From Acidimicrobiaceae bacterium (GTDB lineage Bacteria > Actinomycetota > Acidimicrobiia > Acidimicrobiales > Poriferisodalaceae), in the NCBI GenBank assembly GCA_002722565.1, contig PBMG01000022.1, positions 30,886 to 94,885 on the forward strand: a stretch of DNA of 64,000 bases, given 5' to 3'. The notes under the pieces are model-generated. The model was not told the origin of the DNA. It made no database searches and saw only the letters and a program-made list of their open reading frames with translations. The position numbers and the translations under genes were made by a program. Numbering within the stretch: position 1 is the first letter of the stretch; each line of letters begins with the position of its first letter. Below, in pieces: positions 18,021-26,994 of the stretch.

Positions 18021-19181
18021 ATGCAGATCGAACGTGATACTCGTGGGGCTGAGTTGGCGCCCAATCAATACGAAGACGCCGAGGGATACATAGCTCCCTT
18101 GCCGGCCGGATCTGGGCCCAGATCCAACCCTTTGGGAGCGTTTCCTACGGGACCGGAAGTTGGAGAACGCCTACCTGACGTTGTAGCAGTTGATTCAGAC
18201 GGCGTAACTCTTGACCTGCACGAGGATCGCGAAGGGAAACCTGTGGTCTTGGTCTTTACCCGATCGGCTGTTTGGTGACCGCCATGTCGCACCCAGCTGG
18301 TCGAGCTGGAAAAGGGAATGTCTGACTTCGAAGCTGCGGGGGCCAAGTTGTATGTACTGAGTTACGACGAAGTTGATGCGCTCGCCGACTATAAAAAGGC
18401 CCACAGGGCTAGTTTCACGATGCTCTCGGATTCTGATAGCGAGGTCATACGGTCGTTTGGGATTCTTAATACAACTATCGCTGAGGATGATCACCCTTGG
18501 TATGGGATTCCGTACCCCGGTGTCTATGTGACTAATTCTGAGGGAATTGTTACCCAAAAATTCTTTGAAAATAATTTCACCGTTCGGCCGGGAGCTGAAC
18601 AGTTGGTTGCCGCTGTAAAGGGAGAAGAGTTCACTCTTGCCGAAAGACCTGTAACAGGTGAACAAGTAAACGTTGAGATTGAATTCGACGGGGCTGACCT
18701 GCCGATCGGTATCACTAGGCAAATAGTGGCCCGTTTTTCGGTACCCGAAGGTATGCACCTCTATCAAGAGCCAGTGCCCGAAGGGCTAGTTGCGGCATCG
18801 ATTGAGCTAGATGGAGACGTGGAAGGAATACTGCCTTACACGATGATTGCTCCTGATACACGTCCTCTGACTTTAGGTACCGATGGACACACGCTCGAGG
18901 TCTACGAAGGAAACGTGATCTTGCGTTTGCCGATCGCCCAGAATGGTAGGGCCATCACGAAAGATGATGATGGCCGCTGGGTCACGATTAGCGGCAAGGT
19001 TCGTTGGCAGGCTTGCGACTCTGAGGCATGTTTGCTTCCTGAAGAAGAGTCGTTCAATTTTCGTGTACCAGCGGCTTTTACTGTCATGGCGGACATGGGG
19101 CCTGGCGAGGGGCGTGTCCCTTCGATGAATGGGGCTACGCACTTTAAAAAGATGACAGATCGGCGCAAGACCGAGTCTTGA
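18021..19181 (+). CDS. Candidate selenoprotein: peroxiredoxin-like domain (W-Sec-P-P-C) fused to a DsbD-N-like domain
   Basis: One reading frame of 386 codons is interrupted only by UGA at 18276-18278. Before it lies a peroxiredoxin-like start (GERLPDVVAVDSDGVTLDL, KPVVLVFTRSAVW); after it PPCRTQLVELEKG and AGAKLYVLSYDEVDALADYKKAHRASFTMLSD continue the fold with no gap. The UGA takes the place of the first Cys in the WCxxC motif of the Prx-like (AhpC/TSA) family, giving Sec86-P-P-Cys89. Residues about 210-350 form a DsbD-N-type immunoglobulin-like domain with C332-x4-C337 (WQACDSEACLLPEE). A SECIS-like hairpin follows the UGA. TAAGTT lies 7 bases before the ATG, so the mRNA is leaderless. No signal peptide is evident. 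Role in thiol-dependent peroxide reduction or disulfide exchange is inferred. Confidence 0.8.
18293..18309 (+). promoter_or_regulatory. Bacterial SECIS-like hairpin inside the selenoprotein gene
   Basis: Arms CCAGCT (18293-18298) and AGCTGG (18304-18309) pair perfectly around the loop GGTCG. The first loop base is G and lies 20 bases after the UGA, within the spacing known for bacterial SECIS elements, which need a short stem and a G at the start of the apical loop. It would recruit SelB with Sec-tRNA. Confidence 0.65.
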
Positions 19182-19239
19182 TCGGGACTCGAATAATCGT
19201 TCAGTAAAATAATGAACCCGATTGACATAGGCTAGGCAA

Positions 19240-20112
19240 ATGGCGAACCTCGTTTATTTCGATGCTGATGCAGATAGCGATGATGTTCTTACAACTCTTC
19301 GTGAGGACGGTGCGTGTGTGCTTGTGGATGTAATGAGCGATGAGCTCCGGTCGCGCGTTGACAGTGAACTCCGACCGTTTATTGCTTCAACTCCTACAGG
19401 GCGTGACGATTTCAGTGGGAGGCTCACAGCTCGGACCGGAGCGCTGGTGGCTCGTAGTGAAGCCGCTCGAGAGTTAGTGATGCATCCGACTACGACTGAT
19501 CTTGCCCGCCAGTTCCTGGAACCTTATACCGACAAAATCCAATTACATCTCACTCAAATCATCAACATTCAGCCTGGTCAGGGCGCTCAACCTCGCCACC
19601 GTGATCGACTCGCATGGGGCGGCTACGTGCCCGCTGAAATTGAGCCTCAGTTCAACACGATTTGGGCATTGACGGATTTCACCGAAGAAAATGGAGCGAC
19701 TCGGGTCGTACCGGGATCTGCTGGGTGGCCTGATGATCGTCGAGCTTTGGATGAGGAAACAAGTCAGGCGGTAATGACTGCGGGGTCTGTTTTGCTCTAC
19801 TCAGGGTCAGTTATTCATGGAGGCGGTAAGAACTGTTCTGATTCTGACCGGACTGGTGTAAACATCACCTACTGCCTGGGATGGTTGCGTACTGAAGAGA
19901 ATCAGTATCTGTCATGTCCGCCAGAGATAGCTAAGAGCCTTGATCATGATTTACAAGAGATGCTTGGCTACACAATGGGAAGTTACGCCCTGGGTTACTA
20001 CAGCGACCCGAGCGGTGTCAGCGAAATTAATGATTTGCGTCCACCTGAGTTCATTCTTGACCGCCGGCCGAGAGATAAAGCATCTAGTTCCGCTCTCATT
20101 GCCGACTATTAA
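19240..20112 (+). CDS. Phytanoyl-CoA dioxygenase (PhyH) family Fe/2OG oxygenase
   Basis: 290 residues. Iron ligands are H120 and D122 (QPRHRDRLAW) and H193 (GSVIHGGGKN), with R204 (SDRTGVNITY) placed to bind 2-oxoglutarate. The PhyH pattern of RARTG, TQIINIQPGQGAQ and RVVPGSAGW is present. Members hydroxylate acyl-CoAs, compatible solutes or natural-product precursors. TAGGCT lies 6 bases before the ATG, so it is probably leaderless. The last 4 bases overlap the convergent MFS gene. Substrate unknown. Confidence 0.9.
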   Translation: MANLVYFDADADSDDVLTTLREDGACVLVDVMSDELRSRVDSELRPFIASTPTGRDDFSGRLTARTGALVARSEAARELVMHPTTTDLARQFLEPYTDKIQLHLTQIINIQPGQGAQPRHRDRLAWGGYVPAEIEPQFNTIWALTDFTEENGATRVVPGSAGWPDDRRALDEETSQAVMTAGSVLLYSGSVIHGGGKNCSDSDRTGVNITYCLGWLRTEENQYLSCPPEIAKSLDHDLQEMLGYTMGSYALGYYSDPSGVSEINDLRPPEFILDRRPRDKASSSALIADY

Positions 20113-21263
20113 ATCGACTTCGACTCTGAATTTCGTTCCGAGAGGGGTGGAGGGTCGAGTAGCCAACTGCTTGACAGCAGAACCAACATGGTTATCGCTC
20201 CGATAAGGAAAGCTGGACCCGGTCCGAGCCACGAGTAGAGCGGCGCTGCAGTTAAAGCGCCAACCATTGATGCGGCTGAACCCATGGCTTCCCCGAGTCC
20301 TTGAGCGGCTGCGGCGTCATCTAACGGTGCCGCGTCGGAAACGGCAGCCTGAGATCCAGGGGATTGCACTGCCTCCATCATTCCGTGGGGCATCGCTGCG
20401 ATGAAGAGAATGGGGACGGAAGATATCCATCCGTAGGAGGCCATTAATGGGACTGTTGCGAGCGCGGAAAGCAATGATGTGGCGCGGGGGCTGAATCGAT
20501 CTGATAACGAGCCTGCCCACCTAGCTATTAGCAACATCGGTAGGGCAAAACCAGTTAAGGACAAGGTTACGATCATGGTTGACGCGCCCAAATTATCCAT
20601 ATGAGGCGCCCAAAGAGGTTCGAAAACTCCGATCGAATACCTGAAGGAGATCACGACCAATAACGCAGCGACCATTTGGCGGCTGCGTACCAAGCGTCGC
20701 AAAACTCTTTTCTGAGTTTGATCACTATTTTGTGTAGCTGGTATTTCTAACCGGTATATCGATAAATACGTTGCAATGGTCAGTGCACCGAAGAGAAGGA
20801 ACGGTGTTCGAACGTTAAAGGCGACGGTCAAAGCACCAGCAATTGGAGGCCCAAAGACAAAACCGGCGATGTAAGAACCATAAAATGAGCCGAGTTGTCG
20901 ACCTTGGTTGGAGCCTGCGTTAACGATAATAAAACGTCTGCTGGCAGGAACAATCACTCCGATTCCTGCTCCGAGTATCAATCGAGCAAGGATGAACTGC
21001 CACAACTGATCTGCGATCCCGAACCACAACAACCCTAAAGCTGAGGCAATGACTCCTAGTCGCAATAGCAGGCCTCCGTAGCCTCTGTCGGCGTATCGGG
21101 AGAGCCAGAGCTGAGTCACCAACGCGCCCACGAATGCAGCACCAGCGATCCATCCTAAGTTTCGCTCAGCTATTCCATAGGCATTGTGTATTTCGGCGAG
21201 AAGCGCAAAAACTGATGAAACACCAGCCATAGTGATCGCGGCAACTAGATAAAGACTTCGCAT
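20109..21263 (-). CDS. MFS transporter (12 TM)
   Basis: 384 residues, highly hydrophobic. Family signs include WIAGAAFVGALVTQLWLSRYADRGYGGLLLRLG, RLILGAGIGVIVPASRRFIIVNAGSNQGRQLG and GLGEAMGSAASMVGALTAAPLYSW. The arrangement fits a drug-proton or metabolite permease. It follows the SnoaL-like gene by 11 bases on the same strand, so it looks co-transcribed with the Rieske oxygenase operon and may import its substrate or export the product. Confidence 0.87.
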   Translation of the reverse strand: MRSLYLVAAITMAGVSSVFALLAEIHNAYGIAERNLGWIAGAAFVGALVTQLWLSRYADRGYGGLLLRLGVIASALGLLWFGIADQLWQFILARLILGAGIGVIVPASRRFIIVNAGSNQGRQLGSFYGSYIAGFVFGPPIAGALTVAFNVRTPFLLFGALTIATYLSIYRLEIPATQNSDQTQKRVLRRLVRSRQMVAALLVVISFRYSIGVFEPLWAPHMDNLGASTMIVTLSLTGFALPMLLIARWAGSLSDRFSPRATSLLSALATVPLMASYGWISSVPILFIAAMPHGMMEAVQSPGSQAAVSDAAPLDDAAAAQGLGEAMGSAASMVGALTAAPLYSWLGPGPAFLIGAITMLVLLSSSWLLDPPPLSERNSESKSI

Positions 21264-21274
21264 GTTCTAGATGC

Positions 21275-21706
21275 CTAGGTGTTGTAGCCAGGTGGAGGGC
21301 CAAAGGCGCCGCTGAGATCCGGTGGCCCTTGATAAAGCCAAGTCAATGTTCTGCTGGAGAATTTCCAACCTTCAGACCCCTTCTGATAGGTGTCATCGTA
21401 ATGGCCTAGATAGAACAAGGATTTCCCGGATTTAGCTTTAGCGAACTCACATATATACCAGCGTCCCTCGCCGCTGTCCCCACTTGTAGTTGCCGTGCCG
21501 TTGAAGGTCATCTGATTCACTGCTTCGAACAGTTCCATCGAGGTCTGCATGGCTTGTCTTAGCGCGTCGTGTCCCTGAACTGGCCCACGACCAATGTCCC
21601 ATACGGCGTCGCTGGTCCAAAGTTCAAGCCAACTCTTCTGATCGTTCTTGCAGACGTGATCACAATAAGAGTGGACAAGGTGTCTTATCGACTCGATCTC
21701 ATTCAT
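21275..21706 (-). CDS. SnoaL-like / NTF2-fold protein (ring-hydroxylating oxygenase beta-subunit-like)
   Basis: 143 residues: IRHLVHSYCDHVCKNDQKSWLELWTSDAVWDIGRGPVQGHDALRQAM at the N-terminus is the NTF2-like cone fold with its WTSDA...W mark, and FYLGHYDDTYQKGSEGWKFSSRTLTWLY ends it. Proteins of this fold are the small beta subunits of Rieske dioxygenases or SnoaL-type cyclases. It lies 10 bases downstream of the Rieske alpha subunit gene, so a beta-subunit or accessory role is the simplest reading. Confidence 0.82.
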   Translation of the reverse strand: MNEIESIRHLVHSYCDHVCKNDQKSWLELWTSDAVWDIGRGPVQGHDALRQAMQTSMELFEAVNQMTFNGTATTSGDSGEGRWYICEFAKAKSGKSLFYLGHYDDTYQKGSEGWKFSSRTLTWLYQGPPDLSGAFGPPPGYNT

Positions 21707-21716
21707 TGAGGTGAGG

Positions 21717-23099
21717 TTACTTTGGGCCAGCTAGGTAGTGTTCGAGAGTTTCGTGAAAATGCCGTATGCGGCTCTCTTGGTAAGCCGCCAAGGTGACGGC
21801 CCCTCTTTTGCTGGCCTGTAGGCCTCGTTGAATGCGAATCAGATTGTCGGTGTCCTGGTCGACAACCATCCCTGCGCCTCCGAGCGCTGCAGCATCGGTC
21901 CAACTGTCGTTGAGTCCCAGTTTCGTTATAGCGCCGGGTGGTGGGGGTGGTCCTTCGTCGGGATTGGCGAACAGCAACATGATTTCCATGATTGAGCTAT
22001 GTGGGTCGTTGCCGTTAGGCCGAAAGCGGTAGCAGATCGGCACGCCTTGACCTCCCCAAGGCACCAGATTTGGAAAGAGAAAGTACTCGATGGCGTCAAG
22101 CGCTTCAGATGTTGAAAGGTGTGACATGTCCGCGCGAGCCGAGATACCAAGTTTCTCTCTGGCCCGGTTGGCGAGAAGGTCCCGCACGCGATCACCTTCC
22201 TGGGGAATGATCGGATCACCTCCATGGAAAGGAACATCTCTCTGCATTTTTCGGATCGTTTCCTCTGGCGGAACTTCTCGGAGGTTAGGGCTGGGCATTC
22301 CTTCGAGCGTGATCATCCTGTTCACGTGCCGGGAGCCCGGGAAGATGTCGTACTGGGTGTTCGCATCGGCTACGTAGGCGGCTGTTTGAGGGTGGGTTAC
22401 ACCAATGTGGTAGCTCTCGATGAAGGCTTCCAGTGCCAACTTCCAGTTACAGGGCATTATCTTTTCTACATGAGCTGCCTTCCAGCGGTCATCCAAAGGA
22501 AAATCTCGAAATTCGTCGTCTAGGACCTCTATGTAGGTTTCAAATGGCTCACATTCTTCGTCGAAATTTACAAAAACAAATCCGCCCCAGAAAGCGATCT
22601 TTGTTTTTGGTAAACAGAACTCGTCAGGTTTGATGTCTGGGAAGTCCCAGCTATTGGGTATGTCGACTAACACACCTTCAAGGTCCCAAGTGAATCCGTG
22701 AAAGGGACACCTGAAGCGTTGAATATTGCCGCCCGTGGTTCGTAGCTGCGTTCCACGATGCAGACACGAATTGATGTAGGCACAGATTTCGGTTGGGCCT
22801 TCGCCCGTTCGCACGACTATGACTGATTCGGTAGCAACTTCGTAGACAATGTGATCTCCGACATTGGCTAACTCTTCGAGCCGGCACGCCATTTGCCAGA
22901 CCTTTCGCCAGACGTGCTCGACCTCCAAGTCATGCCACTCTTGGCTGAGGTACCGATCTGCAGATATCTCTCGGTTGTCGCTAAATTCTGGTGGGTATTC
23001 TCGAAGTAGAACTTCAGGTGGCCCAATGGCATCCGTGCTGAGAACGTCCTGAACAGTAGGTCCAGGCGCACGCCCCTTATGAGTCCCCTTCATGGTCAT
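21717..23099 (-). CDS. Rieske non-heme iron oxygenase, alpha (catalytic) subunit
   Basis: 460 residues. The [2Fe-2S] cluster ligands are C112, H114, C131 and H134 (SCLHRGTQ ... RCPFHGFTWD). The mononuclear iron site is H231 and H236 with E228 as the bridge (EAFIESYHIGVTHPQT). A C-terminal CxxG-free helix region follows. Such enzymes dihydroxylate or demethylate aromatic or terpenoid compounds, with reductase and ferredoxin partners supplied elsewhere. It starts the three-gene operon Rieske - SnoaL-like - MFS. A partner ferredoxin is not visible in the window. Confidence 0.93.
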   Translation of the reverse strand: MTMKGTHKGRAPGPTVQDVLSTDAIGPPEVLLREYPPEFSDNREISADRYLSQEWHDLEVEHVWRKVWQMACRLEELANVGDHIVYEVATESVIVVRTGEGPTEICAYINSCLHRGTQLRTTGGNIQRFRCPFHGFTWDLEGVLVDIPNSWDFPDIKPDEFCLPKTKIAFWGGFVFVNFDEECEPFETYIEVLDDEFRDFPLDDRWKAAHVEKIMPCNWKLALEAFIESYHIGVTHPQTAAYVADANTQYDIFPGSRHVNRMITLEGMPSPNLREVPPEETIRKMQRDVPFHGGDPIIPQEGDRVRDLLANRAREKLGISARADMSHLSTSEALDAIEYFLFPNLVPWGGQGVPICYRFRPNGNDPHSSIMEIMLLFANPDEGPPPPPGAITKLGLNDSWTDAAALGGAGMVVDQDTDNLIRIQRGLQASKRGAVTLAAYQESRIRHFHETLEHYLAGPK

Positions 23100-23137
23100 A
23101 AGTTAGCTTTAGACAGTAAACGGTGAGGCCAAAATCG

Positions 23138-23647
23138 TTAACGTCTCATATTGAGGGATGCAGCGTGTTCGTCTGAGTCTTCTGCTAGGGGACCTCCGTA
23201 GATTTCCATTTCGAACCAATCGACGAATAAAGGATCTCTGGCTGGCTTCCATAGGGACCAAGCTGCCTTCGCGCCAGGGCTTTGCATCAGTCCTAACTTG
23301 AGAAGGTTCACGCGCATGTCGAGTTGGTCCTGAGTGGCTAAACCGTTCTGTTGCTGTTCGTAGGTGTCGAATAGATCGACCAGCATGGTGTTGGTCCATA
23401 GTGTGACTCGCCACTGGTCTTCGCTTGTCAGTTCCTTTGACGAAAAATCTTTCGCTAGAAAGGAAACGAACTCTTCATTTTGGGTGGATGAAAGGTAACG
23501 CTCGTAAAGTCGGTTAGTCAGAGTGTGGCTGAATTGCGCTTTGGTGAGCTTTACGTTTAGTTGAGCTTCTCTAGCCAAATAAATTAGTGAGAGGGGCAAA
23601 AGAGCACCCTCGATTATTTGGGCGATGATGCCTAAGTCATCTAACAC
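23138..23647 (-). CDS. Hypothetical protein with N-terminal membrane helix
   Basis: 169 residues. The N-terminus (GIIAQIIEGALLPLSLIYLA) is a single hydrophobic helix; the rest is charged, largely helical, with repeated W/Y (DQWRVTLWTNTMLVDLFDTYEQQQNGL, WFEMEIYG). It resembles uncharacterised marine bacterial proteins with one membrane span and a cytosolic helical domain, but I cannot name a family. It precedes the Rieske operon on the same strand by 38 bases, so co-transcription upstream is possible. Confidence 0.65.
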   Translation of the reverse strand: MLDDLGIIAQIIEGALLPLSLIYLAREAQLNVKLTKAQFSHTLTNRLYERYLSSTQNEEFVSFLAKDFSSKELTSEDQWRVTLWTNTMLVDLFDTYEQQQNGLATQDQLDMRVNLLKLGLMQSPGAKAAWSLWKPARDPLFVDWFEMEIYGGPLAEDSDEHAASLNMRR

Positions 23648-23871
23648 GGTTATCTCCTTTTCTTGGACTCCAATGTCCTAGTGAGTGGTTAGTCATAGTC
23701 GAGTAAGTAACTGTTGCTTAACTTTGGGTTGAATTGTCGGGGTTAGGCCCTGTTTTCCAAGCAGCGGGTTACGATCATTTTGATCCGATAGCGGAGACAC
23801 AATCCAATATTGGTTCTGAAGCTTTTGTCTTATTGAGCACTCCCTAGTGGCTGTGATCTACGGTGCACGAC

Positions 23872-24816
23872 ATGACTTCACATCCTTATTACGACCCCGA
23901 GGTGCGAGCGTATTTAGAGTCTCAACCATCTTTGGGAACGGTTAATTCTGACACCCTCGAAAGCGCAAGAAACTCTCGACTTCTTCGGAACGAAGGAGTC
24001 CTGCTTTCAGATGAGGTTGAGCGTGTCGATCACTACATCCCCGGGCTCGATGGTCATGAAGTAAGAGTTCGCGTCCATAGCGTGAAGCGCTCTGGAGAGC
24101 TGAAACCAGCGTTGTATTGGACTCATGGCGGTGGGTATGTCCTAGGTGCTCCTGAACAGGACGATGATCGATTCGATCGTTGGTGTCAGCGCTTTGGTTT
24201 GGTGGGGGCAGCTGTGCAGTATCGCTTAGCGCCTGAACATCCGTACCCGAGCGGCCTAGAAGATTCCTATGCCGGCTTGAAGTGGTTGAAGGAGCATGGA
24301 GAGTCAGTGGGCGTTGACGTGAACCGAATCGGTATCGGCGGTCCGAGTGCTGGTGGTGGTATGGCTGCAGCATTAGCTCTGCTGGTTCGAGATCGGGGAG
24401 AATTCGAGATCGACTATCAGCTCCTCATATACCCGATGATTGATGACACTCGAACGACTACAACGGCCGGATGGAACGTACCTATATGGGACCCGGAATC
24501 GAATTATTTTGGATGGAGTTCGTATCTCGGTGATCTATTCGGGACCGAAGATGTTCCTAGCCACGCGGCCCCCTCTAGGGAATCGGACCTTAGTAACTTG
24601 CCGACCACGTTCATCATGACGGGGAGCCTAGACGGATTTGCAGACGAAGATATTGAGTACGCAAAGAGACTCAATCATGCGGGGGTACCTGTGGAGCTTC
24701 ATGTTTATCCTGGCGCACCGCACGGTTTTGACGGTTTTGCTGCGCAAACCGCAGTAGCGAAACAGGCCAGATCTGATATCAACAATTTCCTAGCGCGAAT
24801 GCTTGAGTCTGATTAG
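23872..24816 (+). CDS. Alpha/beta hydrolase, hormone-sensitive lipase (family IV) esterase
   Basis: About 314 residues from the ATG at 23872, which lies 7 bases behind TACGGT, so the mRNA is probably leaderless; a GTG at 23863 is in frame. The oxyanion-hole motif HGGG (YWTHGGGYVLG), the nucleophile in GPSAGG, D in SLDGFADED and the final H in GAPHGFDGF complete the HSL-type catalytic set. It hydrolyses carboxyl esters of small or medium acyl chains. It stands alone on the plus strand, convergent with the F420-type oxidoreductase behind it. Confidence 0.9.
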   Translation: MTSHPYYDPEVRAYLESQPSLGTVNSDTLESARNSRLLRNEGVLLSDEVERVDHYIPGLDGHEVRVRVHSVKRSGELKPALYWTHGGGYVLGAPEQDDDRFDRWCQRFGLVGAAVQYRLAPEHPYPSGLEDSYAGLKWLKEHGESVGVDVNRIGIGGPSAGGGMAAALALLVRDRGEFEIDYQLLIYPMIDDTRTTTTAGWNVPIWDPESNYFGWSSYLGDLFGTEDVPSHAAPSRESDLSNLPTTFIMTGSLDGFADEDIEYAKRLNHAGVPVELHVYPGAPHGFDGFAAQTAVAKQARSDINNFLARMLESD

Positions 24817-24819
24817 AGG

Positions 24820-26031
24820 TCAAGACTTTACGTAGAAAGATTCTCTTGCTTGAGATGGAGGAACAATAGGAATTTCCTCATCGCTGAGTGGTGCCATCCA
24901 TTGTTTTCTTTCAAGGGCGGCTTCAATAAAAGGTGCAAGTTCGGTGTTTTTATCCTCGACTCGCTGATCCCTATGAGGAGCGAAATGAGGAAGGACTTCT
25001 TCGCCAAACAGTTCGAGACTTTCGCAGATGTCTTCGTGTCGATTCTTGCCGCCTTGCTGCAGAAATATGACTTGATCGACGCCCGCGGACTCGAATTCTT
25101 TTACCAGGGCTGTGTAATCCTCGGGAGTTCCGATACCTGGAGCCCCGATAGTCGGTAAATCAGGTCCCCTGAGTTCTTCGTATTCCCCCCATAGATTGCT
25201 GCGTCCGGGCCGTGTTTCGTTGGCTACGAGTGCGTTGACCGCATACCTGAAGAATTGAAACCCGTCGATCCCACGGCGCATCGCCTCCTCGGCGTCTTTG
25301 TGGAGACTGAATCCAGCCACCATCGCTAAGTTCGCGTTTACGGTGTGTCCTAAGGGAACGCATTCTTCGCTTTTGATGATGTCGTAGTAGGTGTTTGCCC
25401 AATCCTTTGCTTCGTCAGGGTCTACGAAACTAAATGCGAGTGCCCCTAATCCATTCCGAGCGGCCACCTCAATGGTTGAGCGATTCGTGCAGGCAATCCA
25501 CATTGGGGGGTGAGGCTTCTGCATAGGTTTCGGGACAACGTTGCGGCATGGCATTGAGAAGCCTTCACCCTCGAAACCTGGGTAGGGTTCCATAACCATC
25601 ATGTTTGCGACTTGTTCGGCGGCTTCGAGTGATAGTTCTCTCTTGCGCCGGGCATTAATTTCGTAACCGCGAAGCTCTAAACGAGTGGCGCCTTCTCCGA
25701 TACCGAATTCGACGCGTCCTCTCGATATGAGATCCAACATAGCGACAGTTTCCGCAGTACGAGACGGATGGTTGTAGTTCGGAATTACCTGGCGGATGCC
25801 TAAACCAATTCTTATCCGTTCGGTCTTTGCCGCTAGGGAGGCTAGGAACACGTCTGATGCTGAGCAATGGGAATACTCCTCAAGAAAATGATGCTCGACC
25901 GCCCACGCGTGATCGATGCCGATCTTGTCGGCTAAAACGATTTGTTCCGTCGCTTCTTCGATGAGACGTAACTCTGCTTCTTCGTCCCATGGTTTTGGCA
26001 ATTGCAACTCGTAGAGCATTCCGAACTTCAT
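24820..26031 (-). CDS. LLM-class F420-type oxidoreductase
   Basis: 403 residues, longer than its relatives because of a C-terminal tail (RDQRVEDKNTELAPFIEAALERKQWM). Marks: MLYELQLPKPWDEEAELRLIEEATEQIVLADKIGIDHAWAVEHHFLEEY, RIGLGIRQVIPNYNHPSRTAETVAMLDLISRGRVEFGIGEG, and KPHPPMWIACTNRSTIEVAARNGLGAL. The fold is luciferase-like; F420 or FMN dependence is inferred. SD AGAGGAG stands before the ATG. It is convergent with the esterase gene, with 3 bases between. Confidence 0.87.
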   Translation of the reverse strand: MKFGMLYELQLPKPWDEEAELRLIEEATEQIVLADKIGIDHAWAVEHHFLEEYSHCSASDVFLASLAAKTERIRIGLGIRQVIPNYNHPSRTAETVAMLDLISRGRVEFGIGEGATRLELRGYEINARRKRELSLEAAEQVANMMVMEPYPGFEGEGFSMPCRNVVPKPMQKPHPPMWIACTNRSTIEVAARNGLGALAFSFVDPDEAKDWANTYYDIIKSEECVPLGHTVNANLAMVAGFSLHKDAEEAMRRGIDGFQFFRYAVNALVANETRPGRSNLWGEYEELRGPDLPTIGAPGIGTPEDYTALVKEFESAGVDQVIFLQQGGKNRHEDICESLELFGEEVLPHFAPHRDQRVEDKNTELAPFIEAALERKQWMAPLSDEEIPIVPPSQARESFYVKS

Positions 26032-26115
26032 ATTTACTCCTCTGCTGAAGCCAACCTGACGCTACAAGGCTGATCCTAAGACATTCAGGTCTTTGATGAG
26101 ACCCCAAGAGTGCTT

Positions 26116-26907
26116 TCAGGATCTAGAAAGTAAAAGGCTCGTTGATAATCCCTTAGCGACTAAGGATTGTTCCTGCCAGACTTCTGTTTCAACGGTCGCT
26201 AAACCACCTGAGATTTCGCGACATATAGCGATGGCAACTAAATCTTGGCGTGTGGCTGGTCCCGAGAATCGAAGCGACAGGTCCGGGTTGGGGTGGGGGA
26301 CCCACGTACCCCTAGGAAGAACAGCATCAACGGGTGGACCGACTGAAAGGTCAGCGGCTAGACAAGCACCCTCGCTACCGTCAGTGGTTGTTTCCCATGG
26401 GACTGTGACCAATGTCGCGATAGAAGCACCGACGCGAGATGCCCTCGGACGGGCGGTGTCTATGATCGGAACCTCAACTCCTTCTGGTTTTCGCCAAGGT
26501 TTAGAATTTTCGGACAAGTCAGAGGGTGGAGGTCCTAAGAGACCGCTATCTCGGTTAGCTGCTTGGATATCGGTTCTTAGGGATTCGGGAGCAGCGAAGA
26601 CTACGCGTGCTTCGGTGGTTGGGGTACCTGAATCGTCGCTGAATTCAACTCGAAGAATTGTGATGCTTCGTCCAGATGAAAGAGTTGTGACTTGGGCTGT
26701 TGCTTGTGTAGTTGATAAACCGCGAAGGAAATGTATATCGAGGCCAGCTGCGATCCGGTTCGGCTCGACCGTGCGTCCTAAAGCAATGGCTGCGGCTGCT
26801 AAGGCGCCCCCGGTGACGCCTCCAAAAGCTCCGTGAATTTCGGCGGGCATATGTAGGTGCCACGCTTGATTCTTCGAAGAGGCGTCAAAGTACTCCAAAG
26901 GTGTCAT
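26116..26907 (-). CDS. Acyl-CoA thioesterase (TesB/ double hot-dog fold)
   Basis: 263 residues: WHLHMPAEIHGAFGGVTGGALAAAAIALGRTVEPNRIAAGLDIHFLRGLSTTQATAQVTTLSSGRSITILRVEFSDD is the first hot-dog with the conserved IHG..GG helix, and DLSLRFSGPATRQDLVAIAICREISGGLATVETEVWQEQSLVAKGLSTSLL is the second. It probably cleaves acyl-CoA thioesters to the acid and CoA. It is divergent from a DUF1330-type protein. GAAGGG is 8 bases before the ATG. Confidence 0.82.
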   Translation of the reverse strand: MTPLEYFDASSKNQAWHLHMPAEIHGAFGGVTGGALAAAAIALGRTVEPNRIAAGLDIHFLRGLSTTQATAQVTTLSSGRSITILRVEFSDDSGTPTTEARVVFAAPESLRTDIQAANRDSGLLGPPPSDLSENSKPWRKPEGVEVPIIDTARPRASRVGASIATLVTVPWETTTDGSEGACLAADLSVGPPVDAVLPRGTWVPHPNPDLSLRFSGPATRQDLVAIAICREISGGLATVETEVWQEQSLVAKGLSTSLLLSRS

Positions 26908-26994
26908 AAAGATAGCCCTTCACCCTAATCGGATATATCTAGAGGGTAGGCCTCGTTGCTCTTCGGTCCGAACTGTTCGGGCTAGCTTGATTAC

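Noticed and set aside
18318..19181. A separate gene starting at ATG 18318
   Set aside because: The ATG is inside the peroxiredoxin-like fold, has no good ribosome site, and lies in frame with the upstream part through a UGA.
26093..26836. A 247-codon open frame on the plus strand opposite the thioesterase gene
   Set aside because: It lies antisense to a gene with clear family motifs and has no recognisable domain or start signal of its own.
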